From contig NZ_SLWW01000007.1 of assembly GCF_004342445.1 (NCBI RefSeq), positions 62,001 through 126,000 of the forward strand: a stretch of DNA of 64,000 bases, written 5' to 3'. The DNA comes from Rhodovulum euryhalinum (GTDB taxonomy: Bacteria; Pseudomonadota; Alphaproteobacteria; Rhodobacterales; Rhodobacteraceae). The notes beneath the pieces are model-generated. The model did no database searches. It saw only the letters and a program-made list of their open reading frames with translations, and was not told the origin of the DNA. Both the position numbers and the translations under genes were made by a program. Of the stretch, positions 35,227-43,702 are shown piece by piece (the first letter of the stretch is position 1; each line of letters opens with the position of its first letter).

Positions 35227-36465
35227 TCAGGCTGCTTTGTCGAGTCCGAACGCATCATGGAGAGCTTGCACCGCAAGTTCCATATATTTCCGGTCGATCA
35301 GCACGGAAATCTTGATCTCAGAGGTTGTGATGACCTTGATGTTTATTCCTTCGGCGGCAAGCGCGTCGAACATGCGCGCGGCGACGCCGGCATGGCTGCG
35401 CATGCCGATTCCGACGACCGACACCTTGGCCACGTCGGTATCGGCGACAAGCCCGTGGAAATTGATCTCTCCGGCCGCCTTGGCCTTCTCCATCGCGTCC
35501 GCGGCCCGGGCCACCTGGTTGACCGGGCAGGAAAAGGTCATGTCGGTGCGCCCTTCCTCGGAGATGTTCTGCACGATCATGTCCACGTTCACGCCCGCCC
35601 GCGACAATGGTCCGAAGATCGCGGCGGCGATGCCGGGGCGGTCGGCCACCGAGATCAGGGTCATCTTGGCTTCGTCGCGGGAATAGGCGACGCCGGAAAC
35701 CACGTTCTGTTCCACAATATCCTCCTCGGCGCAGACGAGCGTGCCGGAATTGTCGTCGGTATCCTCGAAGCTGGACAGCACCCTCAGCTTGACCTTGTAG
35801 CGCATCGCCAGTTCGACCGAGCGGGTCTGCAGCACCTTGGCGCCCAGGCTTGCCAGTTCAAGCATTTCCTCGAAGGCGATGCGGTCCAGCTTGCGGGCCT
35901 TGTCCTCGATCCGCGGGTCGGTGGTATAGACCCCGTCCACGTCGGTATAGATGTCGCAGCGCACCGCGTCGAAGGCGGCGGCAAAGGCCACCGCGGTCGT
36001 GTCCGACCCACCCCGTCCCAGCGTGGTGATCCGCCCCTCGGGACTGATCCCCTGGAACCCCGCGACCACGGCCACGCGCATGCCTTCGGCGAACTTCTGG
36101 TCGATATTGGCGCGCGGGATCTCCTCGATACGCGCGGCGGAATGGGCGCTGGTCGTCTTCAGCGGCACCTGCCAGCCCTGCCAACTGCGGGCGGGCACGT
36201 CCATTTCCTGAAGCGTAAGCGCCATCAGCCCGGCGGTCACGTTCTCGCCCGAGCTGACCACCGCGTCGTATTCGCGGGCGTCGAACAGCGGCGAGGTCTG
36301 CTCGACCCAGCCGACCAGTTCGTTCGTCTTGCCCGACATGGCCGAGACCACGACGATCACGTCGTGGCCGCGTTCGACCTCGCGTCTGACCTTCTCGGCG
36401 GCGTTCCGGATGCGGTCGAGATCGCCGACCGACGTGCCCCCGAATTTCATCACCAAAACCGGCAT
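35227..36465 (-). CDS. lysC: aspartate kinase
   Basis: Phosphorylates aspartate at the entry to lysine, threonine and methionine synthesis. The N-terminal signature is VMKFGGTSVGD, with GRGGSDTTAVA for nucleotide/aspartate binding near residue 150. Two ACT domains occupy about residues 265-410, including TLISVADRPG and VVGIGMRSHAGV, the allosteric parts that bind lysine and/or threonine. Length 412 matches the feedback-regulated monofunctional class. First gene of a lysC-ptsP unit. Confidence 0.95.
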   Translation of the reverse strand: MPVLVMKFGGTSVGDLDRIRNAAEKVRREVERGHDVIVVVSAMSGKTNELVGWVEQTSPLFDAREYDAVVSSGENVTAGLMALTLQEMDVPARSWQGWQVPLKTTSAHSAARIEEIPRANIDQKFAEGMRVAVVAGFQGISPEGRITTLGRGGSDTTAVAFAAAFDAVRCDIYTDVDGVYTTDPRIEDKARKLDRIAFEEMLELASLGAKVLQTRSVELAMRYKVKLRVLSSFEDTDDNSGTLVCAEEDIVEQNVVSGVAYSRDEAKMTLISVADRPGIAAAIFGPLSRAGVNVDMIVQNISEEGRTDMTFSCPVNQVARAADAMEKAKAAGEINFHGLVADTDVAKVSVVGIGMRSHAGVAARMFDALAAEGINIKVITTSEIKISVLIDRKYMELAVQALHDAFGLDKAA

Positions 36466-36592
36466 GTGGCGCCCTTCGCCCCGCGGATATCCGCGCGTTT
36501 CATAAGGGCGCTTCCTGCAAAGGGCAAGCGGCCTCGAAGTGATGCGCGCCGCCGCCCGGAACCGGGGCGCCGGGCAGCGCCGGTCCCGGTCG

Positions 36593-37258
<666 letters not shown>

Positions 37259-37271
37259 GGGCTGCGGTCCT

Positions 37272-37706
37272 TCAGTTGGTCTTGCGTCCGGGCGTGAAGG
37301 GCAGCGGCGCGATCGGCACGCCGTCCTCGATCAGTTGCTTCGCCTCGTCGAGCCGGGCCTCGCCATGGATCGTGCGGTGGGGCGTCAGGCCCGCGTGCAT
37401 GTCGCGCGCCTCCTGGGCGAAGCGGGGGCCCACATAGTCGGACTCCGCCTCGATCCGGCGCCGGAGGTCGGCCAAGGCCTGTTCGGCGGGGCTGGCCGGG
37501 CGCGACAGCGGACGGGTTGACTGCGCCCCTGGGGCGTCGCGCTCGGTGGCGACGGAGGGGGCCATCAGGCCCTTGCCCACCTTCGTGCAACCGCAGACCG
37601 CGCAACTGACCATTCCCGCGGCCAGCAGCGTGTCGAAGGCGTCGGCCGACTGGAACCAGCTTTCGAAGCGGTGACCCTCGGCGCAGTCGAGCGAATAGCG
37701 GATCAT
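37272..37706 (-). CDS. DUF1178-family protein
   Basis: 144 residues from MIRYSLDCAEGHRFESWF, the invariant family start; the open frame continues 161 codons upstream but that part overlaps the divergent glutathione peroxidase gene and is not used. A likely metal site combines DCAEGH with CAVCGC at residues 35-40. The C-terminal helix FAQEARDMHAG and the closing IAPLP motif are also typical. Function unknown; co-directional with the SDR gene. Confidence 0.85.
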   Translation of the reverse strand: MIRYSLDCAEGHRFESWFQSADAFDTLLAAGMVSCAVCGCTKVGKGLMAPSVATERDAPGAQSTRPLSRPASPAEQALADLRRRIEAESDYVGPRFAQEARDMHAGLTPHRTIHGEARLDEAKQLIEDGVPIAPLPFTPGRKTN

Positions 37707-37830
37707 CTGTCGATCATCATGGCAGACCCTTGCCGAACAGATAACCGCTGCGCCGTCGATTGCAACGTCCGGCCGCGTCGCGGTGCGCTTGACGGGGCCG
37801 GGCGGCGGCATATCTGCCAAGAGGTCCACC

Positions 37831-38379
37831 ATGCCAAGAGGCATCGTCCCCATGCGCCTTCTCGCTCCCTTTCTGTCGCTTGCCCTGACCGTGTCGGTCC
37901 CCAGCGCCGCGGCCGCGCAGGGGTTCAGCTTTGCCTCGATCGACGGCGGCGAGATCGCGCTTGACGCGTTCCGCGGGCGGCCGGTGCTGGTGGTCAACAC
38001 CGCGTCGCAATGCGGCTTTACCGGCCAGTACGAAGGCTTGCAGGCATTGCACGAAAAGTACGGGCCCAAGGGGCTTGTCGTGCTGGCCGTGCCGTCCGAC
38101 GATTTCAACCAGGAACTGGCGAGCGCCGAGAAGGTCAAGGAATTCTGCGACGTCAATTTCGGCCTGACGCTTCCGATGACCGAGATCACCCATGTGAAGG
38201 GGGCCGCGGCGCACCCGTTCTATCGCTGGGTCAAGGCCGAGACGGGCTTTGTGCCGGGCTGGAACTTCAACAAGGTGCTGCTGGGCCCCGACGGCCGCGT
38301 CGTGGCCACCTGGGGGTCGTTCACCAAGCCCACCTCGCCCAAGCTGACCGGTCGGATCAAGGCGCTTCTGCCCCGGTGA
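37831..38379 (+). CDS. exported glutathione peroxidase-like thiol peroxidase
   Basis: 182 residues. The start at MPRGIVPMRLL follows an AAGAGG ribosome site; MRLL seven codons later is an alternative. Residues 8-28 form a signal peptide ending in AAAAQG, so the protein is secreted to the periplasm. The peroxidatic residue is a cysteine, not selenocysteine, in NTASQCGFTGQ, and the tetrad partners Gln and Trp lie in VLAVPSDDFNQE and WNFNKVLL. Periplasmic export is less common than cytosolic location in this family. It is divergent from DUF1178 and stands directly upstream of the nifE regulatory region. Confidence 0.87.
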   Translation: MPRGIVPMRLLAPFLSLALTVSVPSAAAAQGFSFASIDGGEIALDAFRGRPVLVVNTASQCGFTGQYEGLQALHEKYGPKGLVVLAVPSDDFNQELASAEKVKEFCDVNFGLTLPMTEITHVKGAAAHPFYRWVKAETGFVPGWNFNKVLLGPDGRVVATWGSFTKPTSPKLTGRIKALLPR

Positions 38380-38493
38380 CTCCCGGGACTGTGCGCGTGA
38401 GGCGGAACGTCGGGCCGGCCATGGCGACCGTCGCCCGGCCCGTTGCACGGTCCTGTCCCGGGTGTGCCGCCCGGGGATCAAGTACCGGCGTCC

Positions 38494-38509
38494 TGTCGGT
38501 CGGGCGACA
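38494..38509 (+). promoter_or_regulatory. NifA upstream activator site 1
   Basis: A TGT-N10-ACA match, the NifA-binding consensus, located about 120 bases upstream of the -24 element of the nifE promoter. Confidence 0.75.
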
Positions 38510-38513
38510 TGTC

Positions 38514-38529
38514 TGTCGGAGACCTGACA
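38514..38529 (+). promoter_or_regulatory. NifA upstream activator site 2
   Basis: A second TGT-N10-ACA match, exactly 20 bases after the first, so the two lie on nearly the same DNA face. Distance to the -24 element is about 100 bases, typical for looping activation. Confidence 0.75.
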
Positions 38530-38614
38530 ATCGCACGACAGAGGCCAGGTGCGTTTCTGCCGGAACCGTGGCAATTCCTTGGAAAGGCGCCGTTTCATCC
38601 CAACCCGCGCGACA

Positions 38615-38630
38615 TGGCACGCTCCATGCT
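38615..38630 (+). promoter_or_regulatory. sigma-54 promoter of nifE operon
   Basis: TGGCACGCTCCATGCT matches the -24/-12 consensus, with GG and GC separated by 10 bases. It lies 32 bases before the nifE start codon and downstream of the tandem NifA sites. Confidence 0.85.
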
Positions 38631-38661
38631 TCCACGTTCGTAGCAACGCGGAGCACGTCCC

Positions 38662-40140
38662 ATGTCCGACGCCCTCAAGACGACCGTCCAGGAGGCCTTC
38701 AGCGAGCCTGCCTGCGCCGCCAACCGCGCCAAAACCGCGGCCGACCGCAAGAAGGGCTGTTCGAAACCCCTGACCCCCGGGGCTGCTGCGGGGGGCTGCG
38801 CCTTTGACGGGGCCAAGATCACCCTGCAACCGATCGTCGACGTGGCGCATCTGGTCCATGCCCCGCTCGCCTGCGAGGGCAATGCCTGGGACAACCGCGG
38901 CTCGGCCTCGTCGGGGCCGATGCTCTACAAGACCGGCTTCACCACCGACCTGACGGAACTCGACATCGTCATGGGCAAGGGTGAGAAGAAGCTCTATGCC
39001 GCGATCCGCGAGATCGTGGAACGGCACCATCCCCCGGCCGTCTTCGTCTATGCCACCTGCGTGACCGCGATGATCGGCGACGACATCGAGGCGGTGTGCA
39101 AGGCCGCGACCGCCGCTTTCGGCACGCCCGCGATCCCGGTGACGGTGCCGGGCTATGCCGGGTCCAAGAACCTCGGCTGCAAGCTGGCGGGCGAGATGAT
39201 GTTCCGCCACGTGATCGGAACGATGGAGCCGGAGCGGACCACCGACTGCGACATCAACATCATCGGCGACTACAACCTGTCGGGCGAGCTGTGGCAGATC
39301 AAGCCGCTGCTAGACCGGCTGGGCATCCGCATCCTTGGCTCGCTGGCCGCAGATGCGCGCTACAAGCAGGTGGCGGTGATGCACCGGGCGCGGGTCAGCA
39401 TGCTGGTCTGTGCGCATGCGCTGATCGGGCTGGCGCGCAAGCTGGAAGAGGATCACGGCATCCCGTTCTTCGAAGGCTCGTTCTACGGCATCGCCGACAC
39501 CTCCGAGGCGTTGCGGACGATGTGCCGGATGCTGGTCGAACGGGGTGCGGCGCCGGACCTTCTCGACCGCTGCGAGGCGCTGATCGCCGAGGAGGAGGCG
39601 AAGGTCAGGGCGGAACTCGAACCCTATCGCGCGCGCGTGCAGGGCAAGCGGGTGCTGCTTTACACCGGCGGGCACAAGAGCTGGTCGGTGGTCTCGGCGT
39701 TGCAGGAACTGGGCGTCGAGGTGGTCGGCACCAGCGTGCGCAAGGCCACCGACAACGACAAGGCAAAGGTGGTCGAGATCATGGGCACCGACGCCCACAT
39801 GTACGAGAACATGGCCCCGCGCGAGATGTACGCCACGTTGCGCGCCTCTGGCGCCGACATCCTGATGTCGGGCGCGCGCAGCCAGTTCGTGGCGCTCAAG
39901 GCGCGGGTGCCTTGGATCGACGTCAACCAGGAAAAGCACGAACCCTATGCCGGCTACATGGGCATGGTGGATCTGGTGCGCGCCATCGACCGGTCGGTGA
40001 ACAACCCGATGTGGGCCGATGTCCGCCGCCCTGCCCCCTGGGACGAACCCCGCGCCTTCGCGGGCATCCGCCCCGCGCCAAAGGGCCGCTGCCCGGTTTC
40101 GGGCCTGTCGAACGACCCCAAGGATTTCGAGGATTGCTGA
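38662..40140 (+). CDS. nifE: nitrogenase FeMo-cofactor scaffold protein NifE
   Basis: With NifN forms the NifEN scaffold on which the NifB-derived cluster matures to FeMo-cofactor. The 492-residue sequence has the NifD-like pattern with cluster cysteines in PLACEGNAWDNR (about residue 72) and YATCVTAMIGDD (about residue 135). The cofactor-site-like HRARVSMLVCA stretch is near residue 245. The N-terminal CSKPLTPGAAAGGCAFDG is typical of NifE. A GGAG ribosome site lies 9 bases before ATG. First gene of an operon running through fdxB, with nifN one base downstream. Confidence 0.96.
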   Translation: MSDALKTTVQEAFSEPACAANRAKTAADRKKGCSKPLTPGAAAGGCAFDGAKITLQPIVDVAHLVHAPLACEGNAWDNRGSASSGPMLYKTGFTTDLTELDIVMGKGEKKLYAAIREIVERHHPPAVFVYATCVTAMIGDDIEAVCKAATAAFGTPAIPVTVPGYAGSKNLGCKLAGEMMFRHVIGTMEPERTTDCDINIIGDYNLSGELWQIKPLLDRLGIRILGSLAADARYKQVAVMHRARVSMLVCAHALIGLARKLEEDHGIPFFEGSFYGIADTSEALRTMCRMLVERGAAPDLLDRCEALIAEEEAKVRAELEPYRARVQGKRVLLYTGGHKSWSVVSALQELGVEVVGTSVRKATDNDKAKVVEIMGTDAHMYENMAPREMYATLRASGADILMSGARSQFVALKARVPWIDVNQEKHEPYAGYMGMVDLVRAIDRSVNNPMWADVRRPAPWDEPRAFAGIRPAPKGRCPVSGLSNDPKDFEDC

Positions 40141-40141
40141 C

Positions 40142-41536
40142 ATGGCCGAACTGATCCGTCCCCGCCGGGCGCTGTCCACCAATCCCCTGAAATCCAGCGC
40201 GCCGCTGGGCGCCGCGATGGCGTTTCTGGGCATCGAGCGGGGCATCCCGCTGTTTCACGGCGCGCAGGGCTGCGCCGCCTTCGCCATGGTGCACATGGTG
40301 CGCCATTTCCGCGAGGCGATCCCGTTGCAGACGACGGCGATGAACGAGGTGACCACGATCCTCGGCGGCGCCGACCAGATCGAAGAGGCGATCGGCAACC
40401 TGATGAAACGGGCAAGCCCCCGGTTCATCGGCATCGCCTCGACCGCGCTGACCGAGACGCGGGGCGAGGACATCGCGGGGGAACTGGCCGACATCATGGC
40501 CCGCCGCCCCGATTTCGCGGGGCTCAAGGTCGTCTATGCCTCGACCCCCGATTTCGAGGGTGCGCTGGAGGATGGCTGGTCAAGGGCGGTGACCGCCATC
40601 ATCGACGCGCTGGTGCCCGATGTCGACCCGATGTTCTGCGACCGTGACCTGCGCCAGGTCAACATCCTGCCCGCCGCCTACCTCACCCCTGCCGAGATCG
40701 ACGAGATCGTGCGGATGATCCGCGCCTTCGGGCTGAAACCCATCGTGCTGCCGGATCTGTCCGCGTCGCTGGACGGGCACCTGGCCGAGGACTGGTCGGG
40801 CGCCTCGCTGGGCGGTACGGCGCTGGACGAGATCCCCGCCATGGCGCGGTCCGCCGTCACCTTCGCCATCGGCGAAAGCATGCGGGCGCCGGCGAACCTG
40901 CTGGCCGAACGTGGCCACATGGCTGTCCAGGTCTTTCCCGCGCTGACCGGCCTCAAGGCGGTGGACGCCTTCGTTTCGGCGCTGATGCGGGTGGCGGGCA
41001 CCGACGATGCGCCCCCCGCGATCAGGCGCGACCGCGCCCGGGCGCAGGACGCCATGCTGGATGCGCATTTCCAGATCGGCGGGCTGAAATACGCGATCGC
41101 CGCCGATCCCGACCTTGCCTATGCGCTGTCTTCGGCCCTGGCGGGCATGGGGGCCGAGGCGGTTTCGGCCGTGACCACCTCGGCCGCCAATCCCATCGTC
41201 GGGGCGATCCCCTGCACGCAGGTTCTCCTCGGCGATCTCGGCGATCTCGAAGAGGGTGCGCGGGCGGGCGGCGCACGGCTTCTGATCAGCCATGCCCATG
41301 GCCGCCACGCGGCCCACGCCCTCGGCCTGCCGCTGCTCCGCGCGGGCTTTCCGGTCAACGACCGGCTGGGCCCGCAGGATGTCTGCCGCGTCGGCTACCG
41401 CGGCACGCGCGCGTTTTTCTTCGAGGTCGCGAATGTCGTCCTCGCCCATCCCCATCACCCGGCGCCCGAGGATTTCGGCGCCGCCCCCATCGAGAGGGAG
41501 TTCGAGCATGACCGCCCGCAGACTGCGCCTCATTGA
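40142..41536 (+). CDS. nifN: nitrogenase FeMo-cofactor scaffold protein NifN
   Basis: NifK-like partner of NifE, 464 residues from ATG one base after the nifE stop (MAELIRPRRALSTNPLKSS). The cluster cysteine is in FHGAQGCAAFAMVH (about residue 43), and the conserved TTAMNEVTTILGG follows. STALTETRGEDIAG is also a NifN/NifK hallmark. The gene's last 29 bases overlap nifX, so translation of the two is likely coupled. Confidence 0.95.
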   Translation: MAELIRPRRALSTNPLKSSAPLGAAMAFLGIERGIPLFHGAQGCAAFAMVHMVRHFREAIPLQTTAMNEVTTILGGADQIEEAIGNLMKRASPRFIGIASTALTETRGEDIAGELADIMARRPDFAGLKVVYASTPDFEGALEDGWSRAVTAIIDALVPDVDPMFCDRDLRQVNILPAAYLTPAEIDEIVRMIRAFGLKPIVLPDLSASLDGHLAEDWSGASLGGTALDEIPAMARSAVTFAIGESMRAPANLLAERGHMAVQVFPALTGLKAVDAFVSALMRVAGTDDAPPAIRRDRARAQDAMLDAHFQIGGLKYAIAADPDLAYALSSALAGMGAEAVSAVTTSAANPIVGAIPCTQVLLGDLGDLEEGARAGGARLLISHAHGRHAAHALGLPLLRAGFPVNDRLGPQDVCRVGYRGTRAFFFEVANVVLAHPHHPAPEDFGAAPIEREFEHDRPQTAPH

Positions 41537-41990
41537 ATCCGAGGGTGCCGTGACCACCGACACCCCGCTGAAGATCGCCATCGCCACCAACGACATGGAG
41601 CATCTGGACGCCCATTTCGGCTCGGCCCGGAAATTCGCGGTCTACGAGGTGACCCCCGGCACCGCGCGGCTGATCGAGGTGCTGGATTTCGGCACCGTGA
41701 CCGACCAGAGCGGGCGCCACGATCCCGCCGACGACCGCATCGCCCCCAAGGTCGAGGCCCTGACGGGCTGTGCGCTGCTCTTCGTTCTGGCGATCGGCGG
41801 GCCCTCGGCGGCCAAGGTGGTGCGCGCGGGGATCCATCCGATCACGCGCAAGGACCCCGAGCCGATCGCCGGCATCCTCGTGCAGGTCCAGGGGATGCTG
41901 GCCGGCAGCCCGCCGCCCTTCCTGCGCAAGGTGCTGGGCCTGCCCCGCGCCGATTTCGCCGACGACTATGCCGAGGATCAGGGCGAATGA
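41508..41990 (+). CDS. nifX: FeMo-cofactor carrier NifX
   Basis: Small protein that binds NifB-co and the VK-cluster during cofactor assembly. The start at 41508 (MTARRLRLIESEG) has GAGAGGGAG upstream and gives 160 residues, the usual size. The dinitrogenase-iron-molybdenum-cofactor-binding domain covers about residues 20-130: KIAIATNDMEHLDAHFGSA, then GCALLFVLAIGGPSAAKVV. It overlaps nifN by 29 bases and the DUF269 gene by 4 (ATGA). Confidence 0.93.
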   Translation: MTARRLRLIESEGAVTTDTPLKIAIATNDMEHLDAHFGSARKFAVYEVTPGTARLIEVLDFGTVTDQSGRHDPADDRIAPKVEALTGCALLFVLAIGGPSAAKVVRAGIHPITRKDPEPIAGILVQVQGMLAGSPPPFLRKVLGLPRADFADDYAEDQGE

Positions 41991-42460
41991 CGACAATGGC
42001 CGACATGCTGCCCCGCGGCGGCGAGATGCCCGCGAGCGATTTCCTCAAGCTCCTGATCTCGGTGATCCGTGCCGAGGACAGCTATGGCAACTGGGAGGGC
42101 AAGGCCGATTCCGACCTGCTGGCCGAGTTCATCGTCACCCCCGAGGAACGCCGCGCGATCCCGATCATCGGCGATCCCGATCCCGACCTGCTCTGGCGCG
42201 TCGAGAAGTTCTACGAGGCGATTGCCCTGCTGCTGGAACGGCGCACCGGTGCCATGGCGGCGCAGATGTCCAGGATCCACCACGAAGGCTTCGGCCGGAT
42301 CGTGCTGATCTCGGGCCGGCTTGTGGTGCTGTCCAAGCATGTCCGCGACATCCACCGCTTCGGCTTCGAAAGCTTCGCAGCCCTTGCCGAGGCCGGCGAG
42401 GCACTGGCGCGCGACGCCGCCGACACGGTCGCCCGCTTTCCCGACGCCGCCCGGGCCTGA
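41987..42460 (+). CDS. NifX-associated nitrogen fixation protein (DUF269)
   Basis: 157 residues of the DUF269 family, nearly always encoded after nifX. Recognisable pieces are FLKLLISVIRAEDSYG, the WEGKAD segment, and IHHEGFGRIVLISGRLVVLSK. It overlaps nifX by ATGA. Its biochemical role is unknown; conserved position implies a part in FeMo-cofactor handling. Confidence 0.9.
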   Translation: MTTMADMLPRGGEMPASDFLKLLISVIRAEDSYGNWEGKADSDLLAEFIVTPEERRAIPIIGDPDPDLLWRVEKFYEAIALLLERRTGAMAAQMSRIHHEGFGRIVLISGRLVVLSKHVRDIHRFGFESFAALAEAGEALARDAADTVARFPDAARA

Positions 42461-42536
42461 CCCGATGTGCCGCGCGGCCCGGCCCCGCGCAAGGACACCC
42501 CACCCCAGCCAACCGTCATGAGCGAGGAAAGAGACC

Positions 42537-42749
42537 GTGATGAGCCTGGAAGAGCTTGAAGCGCACGTGAAGAAGCTGTCGATGCGCGCCACCAACGCCA
42601 AGATGAACCTGCACGACCTGGCCGAGGAACTGCCCACGGACTGGCAGAAAATCCCCGCCGTCGCCGCCGAAACCTACGAGGTTTTCAGGGAACTGATTGC
42701 TGCGCGCAACGACCTGAAGGCCGCGAAACAAGCCGCAGAGGAGGCCTGA
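42537..42749 (+). CDS. CCE_0567-family (DUF683) small nif protein
   Basis: 70-residue helical protein starting MMSLEELEAHVKKLSMRATN. Two predicted helices with the conserved AKMNLHDLAEELP turn match the DUF683/CCE_0567 four-helix-forming family, encoded in many nif clusters between DUF269 and fdxB. A metal-binding role has been proposed for a cyanobacterial member. It lies 76 bp after the DUF269 gene; no sigma-54 site is seen in that gap, so it is presumably read from the nifE promoter. Confidence 0.88.
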   Translation: MMSLEELEAHVKKLSMRATNAKMNLHDLAEELPTDWQKIPAVAAETYEVFRELIAARNDLKAAKQAAEEA

Positions 42750-42752
42750 GCC

Positions 42753-43061
42753 ATGCCCATCACCGGCCTGACCCGCGGCGGTGCAACCTACACGCCCGAA
42801 TTCCTCGTCGCCATCGACATGGCCAAGTGCATCGGCTGCGGCCGCTGCTACAAGGTCTGCGCGCGCAACGTCCTGACCCTCAAGGGCCTGAACGAGGACC
42901 ATGAGCTGGTCGATCTCGACGCCGATGACGACGACGATGATGACGAGATCGAGCGCAAGATCATGGTGATCGCTGACGCCGGCGACTGCATCGGCTGCGG
43001 CGCCTGCGCCCGCGTCTGTCCGTCGGGCTGCCAGACCCACGCCCCCGTCGACGCGCTCTGA
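42753..43061 (+). CDS. fdxB: nif-specific ferredoxin III
   Basis: 102-residue ferredoxin with two 4Fe-4S motifs, CIGCGRCYKVC (about residues 27-37) and CIGCGACARVCPSGC (about 81-95). The separation is larger than in ordinary 2x4Fe-4S ferredoxins, as is usual for FdxB. The linker contains an unbroken run of seven aspartates, DDDDDDD, flanked by more acidic residues. Candidate electron donor for nitrogenase or for cofactor assembly. Last gene of the nifE operon, followed by the dispersed hairpin element. Confidence 0.93.
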   Translation: MPITGLTRGGATYTPEFLVAIDMAKCIGCGRCYKVCARNVLTLKGLNEDHELVDLDADDDDDDDEIERKIMVIADAGDCIGCGACARVCPSGCQTHAPVDAL

Positions 43062-43090
43062 GTCGCGCCCGCACCGCCCGTGGGCGCCGC

Positions 43091-43212
43091 GTGCCCCGGG
43101 CTTCTTCTGGCCCCAAATATCCCCGCCGGAGGCCCCGCGCGCATCAGCGCGCGGCCCGGCCCAACGCCGGGCAAGCGGGGCGCAAGCCCCGCGCGGGCCG
43201 GGGGCGGGAGCG
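43091..43212 (+). repeat. dispersed intergenic three-hairpin element, copy B
   Basis: Lies in the 310-bp gap after fdxB and matches the reverse complement of copy A at 17847-17966. It begins with CTTCTTCTGG, CAAATATCCCCGCCGGAGG, then stems CCGCGCGC/GCGCGCGG (43135-43154), CCGGC/GCCGG and GCGGGGC/GCCCCGC. The first stem has different bases from its counterpart in copy A yet still pairs. The remainder of the gap, 43213-43313, holds only a degenerate NifA site (TGT-N10-CCA at 43233-43248) before the sigma-54 promoter. Confidence 0.75.
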
Positions 43213-43313
43213 CGCGGTGCCATCCGCATCCCTGTCGCAAACCCGCCAAACGCCGCCCGGACAAATCCGACACCGGACCCCGGCCGCCTTGAAAAACAGG
43301 GCGTGGCGGAAGA

Positions 43314-43329
43314 TGGCACGCTTCTTGCT
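43314..43329 (+). promoter_or_regulatory. sigma-54 promoter of iscA-nifUVW
   Basis: TGGCACGCTTCTTGCT is a full match to the -24/-12 consensus, with GG and GC 10 bases apart, 43 bases before the iscA-like start. No perfect TGT-N10-ACA was found upstream; only a one-mismatch candidate at 43233-43248. Confidence 0.88.
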
Positions 43330-43371
43330 TCCTGTCTTGACGGGAAACACGCGACCGACAGGAGACACCCG

Positions 43372-43692
43372 ATGATCCAGATCACCGAAGCCGCCCGGGA
43401 TGCCATCGCCAACGCCATTGCGGGCGCCGGACAGCCCGTCGCGGGGCTGCGCCTCATGGTCCAGTCCGGCGGTTGTGCCGGGCTGCAATACGCCATGGCC
43501 CTGGAACTCACCCGCGAGGCGGACGATGCCGTGGTCGAGGCCGAGGGCGTCACCGTGCTGATCGACCCCGACAGCCAGGGCTACCTCCTGGGCACGACGA
43601 TCGATTTCGTCAGCGGGCTCGAAGGGTCGGGTTTCGTCTTCGACAACCCCAACGCCTCGGCCGGGTGCGGCTGCGGCAAGTCCTTCTGCTGA
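43372..43692 (+). CDS. nif-associated A-type iron-sulfur carrier (IscA/HesB family)
   Basis: 106 residues from ATG with AGGAGA just upstream. The three conserved cysteines of A-type carriers are present: SGGCAGLQY (about residue 35) and the C-terminal GCGCGKSFC. It would deliver iron-sulfur clusters to nitrogenase proteins. Often called IscA-nif or HesB in nif clusters. First gene behind a perfect sigma-54 promoter and 10 bp ahead of nifU. Confidence 0.9.
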   Translation: MIQITEAARDAIANAIAGAGQPVAGLRLMVQSGGCAGLQYAMALELTREADDAVVEAEGVTVLIDPDSQGYLLGTTIDFVSGLEGSGFVFDNPNASAGCGCGKSFC

Positions 43693-43702
43693 GGGGGCGC
43701 CG

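Noticed and set aside
37707-38189. N-terminal 161-codon extension of the DUF1178 frame
   Set aside because: It runs antisense to the glutathione peroxidase gene, and the family starts exactly at MIRYSL.
38569-38584. TGGCAATTCCTTGG resembling a second sigma-54 site upstream of nifE
   Set aside because: The -12 element lacks the required GC at the right spacing; the site at 38615-38630 is a far better match and is correctly placed.
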